Origin: Kryptolebias marmoratus
Taxonomy: Eukaryota; Chordata; Actinopteri; Cyprinodontiformes; Rivulidae
Direction of reading: 5' to 3'
Assembly (NCBI RefSeq): GCF_001649575.2
Contig: NC_051441.1
Coordinates: 15,351,136-15,415,135 of the forward strand
Length of the DNA: 64,000 bases
Part shown: positions 1 to 12,600 of the stretch, in pieces
How positions within the stretch are numbered: the stretch's first letter is position 1
How the letters are laid out: every line of letters begins with the position of its first letter
Made by a program: the position numbers and the translations under genes
Notes under the pieces: generated by a model
What the model was told of the DNA's origin: nothing
What the model saw: the letters and a program-made list of their open reading frames with translations, nothing else
Databases searched by the model: none

Positions 1-164
1 ACTACTTTTTGCCAATTTCTCAAGTTTCAAACTGGGGAAAAATTGTGAAAGAGCACCAACAAAACCCAAAGTTCTCCGACTGGGACATAAAACATTTGAC
101 AAACTGCTGGTATAGTTTCAATTATGCAGTTTAAAATAACTTTGTCAATCATTTGTTGCCGTAG

Positions 165-1359
165 GAGCCAAAGTTTGGACTGTTAATGGCCCCTCTGGAG
201 TCCCCTCTGACCCGAGTGGAGGACGACATGACGACGGAGGCTTTGGAGCTTTTCAACATGGTAGAACGTCCTCTTCAGTAGCTTGTTTTCTTTTTTTTTT
301 GCTACAACAAAACACAGCAAACAGTGTTAAGAACAAGCAGGATATTACAGAGGAACACCAGAATGAGTTGTAATTTTTACCTTTGCCCCGCCCTCTTCAG
401 GTTCTGAGATTCATGGGGGACCCTCACCTGAATGGCGCCCAAGAGAACATGTTTGGGAACTACATCGTCCAAAGGGGTCTGTTGTCTCCGGGTTTACGGG
501 ACGAGATCCTGGCTCAGGTTGTCAACCAGGTTTGGAGGAACCCGAACGCCGACAACGCCGAGAGAGGCTGGCTCCTGCTGCTGGCCTGCGTGTGCAGCTT
601 CGCCCCGTCTCCCAAGATGGAGAAATACCTGCTGAAGTGAGGAACCTGAATCCAAAAGATACACATTTTACGCTCTTATAAAATCTGTAACTAATGCTCA
701 GTTGAGAGCTGTGGCAGTCAAACTGCTTTAATTTGTTTTTTAAACTTTGTGCTTTGTTTTGTTTTCACTGGATTCCTTTTTCCTTCAAATTGGTATTTTT
801 GAGCAGGTTCGGCATTTTTACAGAGCCTGAAGACAACATCAAAACACTGCTCCTATACTAAATAGGACATCTCATAAGAAGATCACAATCTTACACATTT
901 AGTGGTCTCTTTTTCAAACAACGAACTAAAGAATTTGCAGCTGCCTCATTTTGTGACCAATAAGACCAAAGTGGGCCTTCATGGCGCGTAAACAGATCGT
1001 TTTAGGCAAACGGTGACAAAAGGTGGAGAAAACCATGTAATTTTCTGAACATAATCAGGGATTAATCATTGCCAGTTTATTGCTGGTCTAATACATTACA
1101 AAATAACAAAAAAAAAAAATCTATAAATGAGCTTTAAAGTGGAGCCCGGTTTGATGTTTTCCCTCCAGGTTCGTGTCGGACCACTCTCCCGCGGGTTGCC
1201 AGGCGCTGCTGCAGCACCGACTCATCCAAGCCAATCAGAAGGTGCAGCTAAGCTCGGGCTCCGCCCCTGACACGGCACGGACCTACCCGCTGTCGCTGCT
1301 GGAGTGGACGGCCAATCGGAAAAAGGCCAACATGGTGCTGCACGTGCACTGTTTCGATG
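165..1359 (+). other. myo15a: myo15a exons: MyTH4-1
   Basis: The coding exons are 165-260, 401-636 and 1169-1359. They read from [16 protein letters not shown] through [29 protein letters not shown] and LLKFVSDHS to HVHCFDG. This is a complete MyTH4 fold of about 170 residues, the microtubule- or partner-binding module that precedes FERM in MyTH4-FERM myosins. Each border has a clear acceptor and GT donor with continuous phase. Bases 1-164 are the preceding intron and I see no exon there. Intron 637-1168 contains no recognisable element. Confidence 0.93.
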
Positions 1360-4300
1360 GTGAGGCGCCGTTTCAGGCGTATTATGTGGCTTTGTAGCAA
1401 CCATTTTTAAATGTTCCCTTGGCTCTGTGGAAGTGTTATGAAGAGTTATTATCTCACCTGTTGTGGATAGCTCTTTGACTGGCCTCAGTTTGGAAAAAAC
1501 AGAGTTGAATCCTGACAAAACTTTACTTATTTTTAAAAAAGAAGCAGAAAACGCTTTCAGATCAACTCTATGAGTGGGAACGTTCAAAGAAAAGCAGAGA
1601 GCAAAACGCCGACCTTTTATTTCGAGGGCTCAATTACAGCCTGATTACCTGATCATTGATTATTTATTGCTAGTCTGTATCAGGTAATGAGAGCTTGAGC
1701 TCACCCGGTCTTTAACGGTGGGTGTGCACGTTCTGAACAGTGTCCCTGAATTTCATCATTCCTGTTTTTTTTGTGCAGGAGGGTCCTTCCTGTGTCCAGT
1801 CCATTCTTGGACTAGTGGAGAGGATTTAGCAGGACACATCCTCCGTCACAGGTCAGAACGATCATTTATTATGTCTGCGTTTAGTCAAACTGAAAGGTTT
1901 CGAATGCCATAAAACCAATCTTTATCTTAGCCCGCTCTCAGTTAAATTTCAACACTTTTATTTATACGATATTTAGGTAGCTGCTGCTTTGAGCTCATCG
2001 TGCATGAGGATATTGTTTTGTTTTTTTTTTCTAGAGGGGTGTCTGACTGGTGGAGGGGGAGCTCCATTCTGATGAAGGAGCCGAGCCAGTGGGTGGAGTT
2101 GGCGGGTCACGACTACGTCCTGGACCTGATAGCGGACCTGGAGCTTCCCGTGGACTTCCCGAAGCAAAAGAGTTACTTCATCATCAGCACTGACAACCCG
2201 GCGAAAGTCAGAGCTAATGCCAGCCTGTCAGTGAGCGAAATCTACCCCCCTGCATCACGTATGTGGTAAAAAAAAAAAAACCCTGCCAAGGACAGTAGAT
2301 CCTAATGTAGATTGTTCTCCTCTGCTCTCCCAGCACGTTGTTCGGAGGTGGTTTTGACTCAGATGAGGAGCTTCCTGCCTCCTCTCCTCTCAGCAGCAGA
2401 CCAGCCTACAGTCTGCCCGACTCTGAAGGTTACTACAGCCACGGTACTAAACACAAACACAAATAAATGATACCACTGTGCTTTTACAAGTACCAGTCTA
2501 TTTGCAGATTATGCAACTGCATTGTTTACGGTGCTGTCAGAACTTTTCTCAAATTGTATAAGTCAGCAGTTTTAACATACAGACGCTTAAATTTAAAAAA
2601 ACTTTTGAACATATATTCCTAAAATTAGAAAGCATTTCTTTGGGGTTTATTCAGCTGTGGAAAAAAACTTGGCTTGTTTTTAAAAAATTTGCTTTCAGAC
2701 TTGTATCAAAATTGGTAAAACCCTAAAAGCACAAGTGTGCACGCTTAGGATGGATCCTCGATGTTTACAGCCATGACATTATCAAACACCTACATTAGAT
2801 ATACAAATAACACAAAGACCCACAGTTAAGCACGGAGATGGGACCATCTTGGTATGGGACTCCTTGCTACAGCTGAAATCAATCATTTTGACAGTGTGAC
2901 TATTATCTTCTTCATTTATTTCATTTCTTGCCATTTTGAAGACAAATGCAATTGCCTCAGCGGTTAATTATTCCCAGCAAGATTAAAGTCATCCGCATGA
3001 GTCAGACCCAAAATATTTCTTTGGATTTAAAGGAGGCATTTGAAAGCTCTAAGACAAAACAACCAAACGGTCACTCTGTAGTTTTCGAATGGATCTGTCT
3101 TTAAAGCTGCCATAGTCTTCAGCTCAGAAAGAGGAGAATGTTCCAGTTCCTGTGTAAACGCTGCTCATGCCCCGGCTGTTTGTCTGTTCCCAGCTGAGTC
3201 CGACGGGTTCAGCGACGGTCAGACCCAGAGAGGGATGGACCGGTACCTGGACAGCCTGTTTGAACCGGTGCTGTCCGACAGCGGCGCTGTGAGTGCTCAC
3301 ACTGATTCACTGGAGTTTTAAAAGCCCTTTCTGTTTTGTTTTTGGGGAAAAGAAGCTTCATTGTTGCACTAACAGGCCAGATACACTACATGAATTATAA
3401 CCTTTTGTGCATATCATGCATATTATGTGTATATGAGTACACAGGCTGATACGTACTGTGTTTAATAGTGCCAGTCAGTTAATTAGTTTTTAAGTTCTGC
3501 ACTATTGGTTGTATTTCATCGCAAAAAAAGGGATTTATACATTAGTTTTTAGTTCGTGTTCTGCCATGTCAGAGTGAATGGAAGTGGGTGTTGATGGAGG
3601 GTTGGAACAAGTGATCCGCCTCCTCGGTCTGCGTATGAATGGAGAGGGGCAAGAAGGATGATTGGGTTACCAAATGACCTACCGTATTAGACCGTAACAG
3701 CAGGCAGCTTGCGTTTAACACCACGGACGTGTTGACTTTAGCAGTGGGCGTGTGAGGCACGTTAAACGAACATGTGAAACAGGACAGAAGCACCTGTTAA
3801 CGAGACTCAACGTGGAGCGCATCCAACTTGAGATAAATCAAGATCTTGGAGCATCCGGACTGCAGGTGTTGTGTTCTTTGTCTCTGATTCTTTGGTTTTA
3901 ACATCAACCTTCCTTTAGAAAAAGAGAACTGTAGTTGTGTGACCATTTTTACTTTAATTTCCTTTTGATAACATTGGATCTGTTTCCCTATTTGTTGACT
4001 TGTCATGTCTTTGCGACGGAGCCTCACCTACAGTGTTTATGGTACTTCCTGGAGGGTATTCAGTTCCTGCAGCTCTGCTTACTCCCCTAGAAAGGGTCTG
4101 AATGAACAGCGCTACACCTCCTCCGTGCTCTCCCAGTTTGTTTTCCTCCAGTTGTGTTCTTTACGTGCTTTTAAACTGCCGGCTCTCGACGCCTGCAGCC
4201 GTCCCTTTCTGTTTTGCTGAATCTCCATTCTTTGGTCGCCTCTGCCTGCCAGAACACCGAAAGGACAGGGTTGTCGGCGAGAATGAAGGGAGGAGGAGGC

Positions 4301-7300
4301 ATAGGCGTCGCAGGAGGAGGACGAGGAGAGGGGCAGGGTTACACACCTTCCAGCCGGCCCTATCCACCAGGAATACACCCCGGAGGTAAAACTCTCAATG
4401 TGGGATTGCTTCAAGTAATGCCCAAAGGCTGTGCAGACACCTGCTTTTCTTTAGGTTTTATTTTCCATTAATTATTGTCATTTTCTTTCAACTTACTCCA
4501 TTTACTTCTTTCTATTGCTCTGTGTTACATAAATTATTTAGTTTTATCTAAGTGGGACCTAAATCTTCAGCCGTACTTTGAGTTTCTTTCTCATTTTAGA
4601 GCTCAGGGTCAGTGTCGATTGCATTAAAACAAAGATTATTGAAGTATTTTTGTGTCGTTAGCTATATTGGACTTTTCAGGGCTGTCATTTGAAGACTCAG
4701 GCATGCAGTTCATCAGCTTTTATCTGCTGTTTAGAAGCGGTAATGAGCACTGTGGCTCGATAAATAATGCACGAACAGCCATTCATTGTAACCGTAGAGG
4801 TCTTTACCCAATCGGCATTTATCATTTCTGAGTTTTTTCATGAATTTATTATTTCTACTATTTCTCTCACAATTATCTGGTTACTTTGAGTCGACTTGTG
4901 CTGAAAAGTGCTATATAAATAAATGTACCTACCTACTTTGCTCCTTTTGTCTTGCATGTTTCATGGAAGTACCCCTTTGTTGCGTGTTAGAGGTCATTTG
5001 TTCAACTCAAATCTCCACATTATATCTTTAAAATGTGGATACTTCCTTAAACGGTGTATTTCTGGTGTTAGGTCCGTTAAAAGAGCAGTAAAAACACACA
5101 GGTGAGACTATTTTTGATTTGAACTTTGTTCCCTAATCGCTGCTTAAGCTGTGCCAGTGTTGCCGGTAGCAGGAGGAATGATGCCCCCCATCCCGACTAT
5201 GCCAGTCCCTTCCCACCACTATCACCACGAACAGCACCAACAACAAGAGCAGGAACAACCAGAACCACCACCGCCGCCGCAGCAGCCGGAACCGCAACCA
5301 CAACCACAGTACCACCAATACAACCGGCCCCAACACCCCTACAGCCAGCAGACTTCCTCTCCAACCCCTCCTGCCACTCGGGCAACACCCACTCCTTCGC
5401 CCTCTCGCACCCCTGCCGCTAAGCCCACAGCTGCCCCTCCGGCTGACAGAAACGCCACCCCGCCCCACGCCGGCGTTGTCCCAAGTGTGCCGGGCGTGCC
5501 CTCCCTCCCAACCATGCCTGCAGTTCCAGGCTTACCTGTGATGGCAGGTGTGCCAGGTACAAGAAGAGAGTTTGTGCAGTGGAGTTTCCCCGGCATGCGT
5601 GGCCCAAAGCGAGCGGGCATGGTGGGCTTTTAAAGTGTGCGTTTTTTTGTAAACCACAGGACTTTGCCGTGTTTTAAGCAGTGGACTAAAGGGTGTGCTT
5701 GCTGTTGTTTCCTTATGCATCATTTTAATGCAGTTGTCTAACAAATGTTTGTTTTTTCCCCTCAGGATTGGAGCAGACGGTACTGACTCAAGAGCAACAG
5801 GCCATCATCAACCAGCAAGCTATCATTCTGGTGTGGTATTCTTTTTTCTCAACAACTATAATTTTAGTGCAACTGTTATTAAATTCAGATAAAAAAAATA
5901 AAAAAAACTTCAACATTAGGTATTAAAACACAAATAATCACAACAGTGGTCACATTAGCTTGTATTTAACATGCAAAAACTGAGTTTTTTTGTTTTTGCC
6001 TGAAAGGCAGGTGATCATCTAACTGCTTCTGTCTGTGTTTGTCTGTCTGTTAGCAAAATATCTTGTCAACCACTGGCCGAATTTCAATGAAACTTTAAAA
6101 AAAGTAATCATTGGATGTACGTCTACGACAAATTAGCTTTTGAAGTCAACCAAATTCGAGATGGCTGCCACAGATAATCTACTTAGACAAACACAAAAAT
6201 GGCTATAACTCAGCCGGTTTTATAGAGGATGAGCTACAATTGGGTGTGGAAGTTGCTGAGAGTCATCCCCAACACATGTTGTAAGCACTGACAGATCGAG
6301 CAAGATCTTCGTTTTAAACTTTGGTATGCAAGGCAGCAGACGATAACCTTTATTTCAAGCAATGCTAGTTTTAGTTCTTTAAGCTCCATTAGTTATTACC
6401 TTTTCAGTTTTATATCAAAATGATGGAATAGATAAAAGGTACACAGTAAGACAAGCTGTAACTGTGGTTTGGATATGCTTCACGTTCTGCATGTCTCTGT
6501 TTTTGCGCTGCAGGCTCAGCAGATGACCATGCAGGCCATTGCCATCCAGCAGCAGATGTTGTCCTCTTTCCCGCCTGTTGCTCCTGCTCCCCAGTCCCCA
6601 CCCTCGCAACATCACACACACGTCCCGCCGCGGTCACACACACCCAGTCCTGTGAGTAAACGCGCATCGTGGTTTGACGATGCATTTCGACCCAAAACAT
6701 CGCATTTCAGCGTTGTCACTTTTTTTTTTGGTTTTCCTGCAGACCAAAGAGAGCAACGAGTCGCACAAACAAAGCCCCTCCAGCGCTCAGCGGAAAACGA
6801 GTAGGCCTTGGATTTGTTTCATGGTGTATTTATTTGCAATGAAAGCTGAAGATGCCGTAATTTAGCTTTGAATTCAGATGCATCAAATCAAAACTCTGGA
6901 ATAAAGTCATTACTTTAACTGGTTAGCCCAGTGCCTACATGCGTACAGGCTTATGAGTGGAGAACCCTAACATTTCAAGTTTATGTTTGCTTGAACTAAA
7001 ATAAGTTATTGATATCAGGTCCAACACGCGGACCCCCTCCGGAAGATGTGGTTCGATCCAGTGTGAGTAACGTGGAGCGCACTGACCCAAGCCACGACAT
7101 CAAAGACATCATCAAACAGCACCAGCCTACAGGCACAACATCTTCGAGTGGGTCTCCCACTCAGAGGTAACACAAACACACAGCTCCTTTATCTAAAAGA
7201 CTCAAAATGTTACCAAGAATATGTTTCCGTGGGCAAATATGTCTTCCAGCTCCTCTGTTTGTACACTGAACTCATGTAATTAATCAGAATGACATTTTTG

Positions 7301-8507
7301 TCTAAAGAAACAAGTGGGCTAGAGCAAAACATTTTGTTTAGCCAACTTTGTATTGAAAAGAAAATAACTGGTGATATACGGGTCTCAAACTTATTTTGGT
7401 TCTTCACACTGGATGACAACCTCACGATGATATAAAAAATCAGCCAGAATAAGGTCGGTCGGCTCCCCGTTAGTCGTGAAAGAGCACGATAGGCCCATGA
7501 TAGTTTGCACAAAGGTTCTGTAGTGAGATCATGGTGGTTTATTATCATGAAACCAATGCAACAGGGGCCTGGGTGGAGTCTCTGGGTGGCAGCAAATGAC
7601 AGGACACCAGTGATTAGTGGTGACACCAAATCCATGACACGGAGTATGCACGCGTCTGCATGGCTTGGTCGTCAAGATATTGAAGCAGGACTGGCCACGC
7701 TAACCTCTTGCCTAAGCTCTGACCTCAGCATCATGTTAGCAATGGGGTGATCTTCTTGTTTTATTTTGAAAAGGTCCAGGAGAGTTGCACCAGGGCTGAC
7801 CCGGGGCACGGTGCGAATCTTGGGCGTATCGACATGAGAGTGTGTTGCTCACAAGTAGAGTGTGGCGAGGTCAAAGAGCAGCATCTCTAGGACTTTGGTG
7901 AAAAAAAGCAGTGACAAATTTATTTTGGGAGTACTAAGAAGGGAACAGAGTCTCTGCTTTCACAGTGAAGAATTGCTGCAATCCAGCCATGTTCTATTAG
8001 CTTGTGATGAAGGCTGGATTAAGGTGTTTGCTGTATATCCGGCTCTTGTATTAGTCATCCATTTCAATGCAGTTGATAATAATGATGCATCTACAGTAAT
8101 TATTTTGACCCGTCTAGGAAAAGTGATGGAAAGAAGTTTGGGAAGAAAGCCGACCCTCACGACGAAGCTATGGAGATCCTTAAAGATCAAATGGCGAACC
8201 CACCGCAACCGGTAAAGCCCCAGACCTCGCGCAAACACGCACAGACAGGGTAAAGTTTTATCTGACTGCTCTTAAAAAAAAAAATCTCAGTCTCAGAAGA
8301 AGCCTCAGCCTTCCCAGCGTAAAGACGACGGGGTTAAAGTCGCCAAAGCAGCCAAGCCGCGAGCCGCAGGACCAAGCAGCTCCAACTTAACACCGACCCC
8401 TCCTCCAGGTGAACTGGTCTTCTCAGTTTTTATCAATAAACCCCAAAACCGACTGAAATCATCGGGCACATTTCACACAAGGCATTCATCTTCAGTGTGA
8501 CCTCGTT

Positions 8508-8544
<37 letters not shown>

Positions 8545-9638
8545 CCAGTTTCCAGAGATTTGCCAGTAGAAGAAGAGATTATTCAGACTCAGCTCCACAG
8601 CAGAACCAGCGATGAGTATTACACCTACTCTAATGTCCCCTGGAAACTCTTCATGAGGAAGGAGGTGGGCATCGAATCATGTGTTATTTCACTGCAGGAA
8701 GTTTGCAATGAGGGGTGAAGGTTTGAACATTACGTTGGTGTGACCTTACTTGAATAAACGCTTCTTTAACTCACCTGTAGTTTTTTGCTGTTTGCAGGTT
8801 TTTTACCCAAAAGAGACTTTGAACAATCCTCTGATTCTTGACCTCATCTTCAGACAGGTTGGTTCAGAATAGTCTGTGAATATTCCCATAAAGTTTTTCT
8901 TTTTAGGTCCCGGATAATTGATTTCCCGCTTTCCATTGAATGTCTGAATAGGGTAAAGATTTAACTGGATCACAACTTATCGGTTAATGATAATAATCAT
9001 TACGCTGCAACCTTGTTTTTACAAACAGTTTGGGTTTCTGGTGTTACATAAATAGATTTTTAATAGTTTTGAAATCATTTAATCCTAAATTGTATTTAGG
9101 AGCAGCATCTACACCTGTTCTGGCCTTCTAGCTCTTCTTTTAACAACAGTAAAAGCTTTCTTCTTGTCTATCAGATTTGTTCACATTATTGGATGTGAAT
9201 ATCTTTTGCAGGTTGTACACGACACCTTCTGCGAGGCCTGCGTCCGCATCAGCCAGGAGGAGAGGCAGAAGATGAAAGCCTTGTTTGGTATGAAAATAAA
9301 AATAAAAAATAAAAAAATGAGCACACATCCTTGTACTAAAGAGGCAAAGATTTGCTCTTCATGTAGGTGGTGGTGATAACTTTTAAAACTCATCCTTTTT
9401 TCCCCCCTCTTTGACAGCGGAGAACAAAGTGGATCAGTCATCGGGAGCACACGACGAGAACCTGAAGAAGAAAGTGGTGGCCATGGCCAAAGACTCATGG
9501 GAGATCTACTTCTCCCGTCTCTTCCCGGCCTCTGTGAGTTTGAAAGTTTAACCTCAACATTATTCCTCCAAGGCAGCCTTCCTCCTCCTGTTGACCTGTA
9601 TGAGTTTAAGCCTTCAGTTATGTGTATTGTTTAGTGTG

Positions 9639-9669
<31 letters not shown>

Positions 9670-12600
9670 TTCAGGGCAGCGTGGGAACAGGCGTACAGGT
9701 GTTGTCTGTGTCTCATAATGGGATCAAACTGCTGAAGCTGGTAAAGAGCAGCTCTACGGCTTCAGACTACTTCAGAGTGCTGAGGCCTTACAGGTGATCA
9801 TCACGGAAAATACTACTAATAAAGTAATCACGTAGAAAACAACATTTGTGCATTTTGAAAGGATCGTACTTACAGAGTGTTCTTGTGTTTGTTGATTTTC
9901 TTTGATTATTTGGCATTTTGTCTCAAACTTTGTTACAGTTCAGTTGGGAAAAATGCATTTTTCCCTACGTAGCTTTGTTTTGAATTTTCTGGAAACGATT
10001 AGAAAAATGGTCAGATTTAAACTCTATTTAACCAAACTGAGGTTCTTCAAAGAGCTACAACAGGTAAGATATTAGGTGTTCGTTACCTTTCCACTGAACC
10101 CCAGTTCAACAGATATAAACTAATGCTTTAGGTTTTTCACAGAGCAGATATATTTCATAGAAGCGAGATTTTACTTTAATTTCAAGGTTCGTAACTAGGA
10201 GAGTAAAGAAAAGCCACATCAGAGAAAAATATAATCACAGACTGTGTACTAATGCTGCATGAACTCACCTTCCTGCCCACACTTTTGTATATAAAACTCT
10301 TCTCCTTCAGTTGTTTCAGTTTCCTGCTCTAAAGGAACAACAAAAGGAAGCACAGATGTTTTTTTGTTAGCATGCAGAGGATGCTACCAATTCTTTGCAT
10401 CATTTGCAACTAAGATACTTTTGAATAGTTTCATTAAGTCCTTTAAAAGAGGCCGTTCGATTGCTTTGATCTTTGACAATAAGCTCAGTTCCTGGTTTGA
10501 CATTGGACTTCCTGTGCAGCTACTCGGACATCCTGTTCTTGTCCGTCCCATCTAAGAACATGCTGGAGTTCAACCTGACCAACGAGAAGCTGATCCTGTT
10601 CTCAGCCAAGGCCCCGCAGGTCAAACACATGATCGATCACTTCCTCACGGAGCTCAAGAAGGTCAGAAACTCTTTGGGACATTTTTCTTTGTGCACACGT
10701 GTGAATGAAATGGACGAGGGACTTTACAATCTTTTTCTACTCGATCACAAGTAAACTTACTCTTTTTTTATCAGGACTCTGAGTACGTGGTGGCAGTGAG
10801 GAATTACATCACTGACAGCAGGACTCAGCTCAGCTTCCACAAAGGGGACATCATCAGACTGCAGCGCATGGACGGGATGGAGTCTGGTGAGACACGCTGC
10901 AGACATGCCGAGGCGTTTCACCGCAATATCTCTGCTTTCTGCTTCTGTGAACCTGTCTGTGTCTTAATGTTCAGGCAAACAGTACGGCTGCATCGTGAGA
11001 AAGAAGGTCATGCTGCTGGAGGAGGTGAAGAGGGACACGCCTGAGTTTGGTGGGTGTGGCACGACTCTTTCTTTACTGTGCCTCTGTTCGCATCTATACG
11101 TCTCAACAACTGCCCATACTGCCTCCGCTGTCGTCGTGTGTGTCCACAAACAGGCTGGAGGTTCGGGGCTGTGTTCGGAAAATCCGGAGCCTTTCCCAGT
11201 GAATACGTTCGTCCCGTGGCTGCTCCGGACTTCCTGGCTCTGCCCGCCGAGCGCGTGGAGCCTCGGGACAGGCAGGGCCGAGTGGCTGCGTCGGCTGCCG
11301 TCGCCGTAGCGTTGGGCTCTGCCGTGGCTGCTCACGAGCTCGACCTCTCCACAGAGGTGCAAATGGCTGAGATGTGTTCTCCCCACATCATCATACAGCT
11401 GCATATATTACACAGAAAGCAGCTAGAAGCACTCAGAGAGCGCAAACCTCCGCCAAGGACACAGCGTGATTAGAAAATAGTGAGATGCGGATCATAATCT
11501 GGATCTGCACCAAATTTTAATCCGTTGTTTTTTGTGACAACCCCAACATTTCCGGAAGATTCCCTCCAAATCTGTTCATTAGTTTGTACGTGATCGTTGG
11601 TTTGTTTGTCTGTCTGTTAGCAAAGGACACAACAGAAAACAGAGCCTCCTTGGCGGAGGTAACAACGAAACATACATGCAGACTACGTACTTTTAATATT
11701 TTACCCCAGTGTTAATCTTTTGTAGGTAACTGCACTGTTTTTGTGTGCATCAGGCTGTGAATGAGACGTACGGGGACAGCTGGAGTGTCGAGCTGAACGA
11801 CCTGTCTCTGCAGAGCAATCAGTATCTCATGACGGAGTTCGCCAAGAAGTACTTCCGAGAGGCACAGAGGAACAGGAGGTCAGCCGGGCGCGCACTCGCA
11901 CGAGCCAAGCTTAAAATAATGCCATAATGTGTTAATTCACTGTGTGTGTGTGTGTGTGTGTGTTTTTCCCTTCGCAGTGAACAGAAAGCCAAAAAGGGGA
12001 AAGAGGGCAGGGACCCTGCTGATATGGTCAAATTCTCAAAGGTGACTGGCGTATATTCCACCTTAAAGTGCAATCGCAAAACAATATAGTCATCTTTAGA
12101 TTCCCGCGTGATGAATTTCTTGATTCAGTCTTGTTTTTTTTTCCTCAATATCCAGGTTTGCAAACCTGCAAACATACTTATTCTTTGTCCGGGATCCAGC
12201 CAACACATTTCTTTCCTGTTTTTTTTTAATCTCTAGTCCCCGCTCCACGAATCTCTGATCGACTTCTCGGACAGCGGGATGAACAGAGTAGCTGCGGACA
12301 TCTTCTTAGGTAACAGAGCACTGATACGATGTGACAAATATAAAAGGATGAGAGAAGATGATGGTAGAGACCACCTGTTTTTTGTTACTTTACCTCCTGC
12401 CGTGAACCGTCTGGCTCCATTTATTAGTAACTATCTGTTTTTGTCCAGCTATAATGAAGTTCATGGGAGACTTCCCGATGAAAGGTCAGACAGAGCAGGA
12501 CCTCGTGGCTACTATCCTGAAGGTAAGCGGAGTTTCCACAGCAACAAACTCACGACAAACAGGATTTTCTGTGTATTTTTCTGTGCATCCACTCCGTGTC

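Larger units (their letters stand above)
2334..8408 (+). other. myo15a: myo15a exons: low-complexity insert within FERM-1
   Basis: The exons are 2334-2443, 3194-3288, 4253-4385, 5158-5556 (acceptor at 5149 also fits), 5766-5830, 6514-6651, 6743-6800, 7019-7166, 8118-8211 and 8291-8408. Together they encode about 450 residues linking the F1 lobe to the rest of FERM-1. The composition changes by exon: an acidic start ([11 protein letters not shown]), a helix-like [14 protein letters not shown], a Gly-rich exon, a His/Gln/Pro-rich exon, a Gln-rich stretch ([16 protein letters not shown]), then Lys/Pro/Ser-rich sequence with MEILKDQM. No catalytic motif is visible. Myosin XVa orthologs also have a long disordered segment here, so exon calls rest mainly on splice borders and phase. 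Confidence 0.8.

Noticed and set aside
5151..5633. 160-codon Pro/Gln-rich frame as an independent gene
   Set aside because: It starts at a GTG inside an intron/exon border and runs past a donor site. It is the His/Gln/Pro exon of myo15a plus intron read-through.
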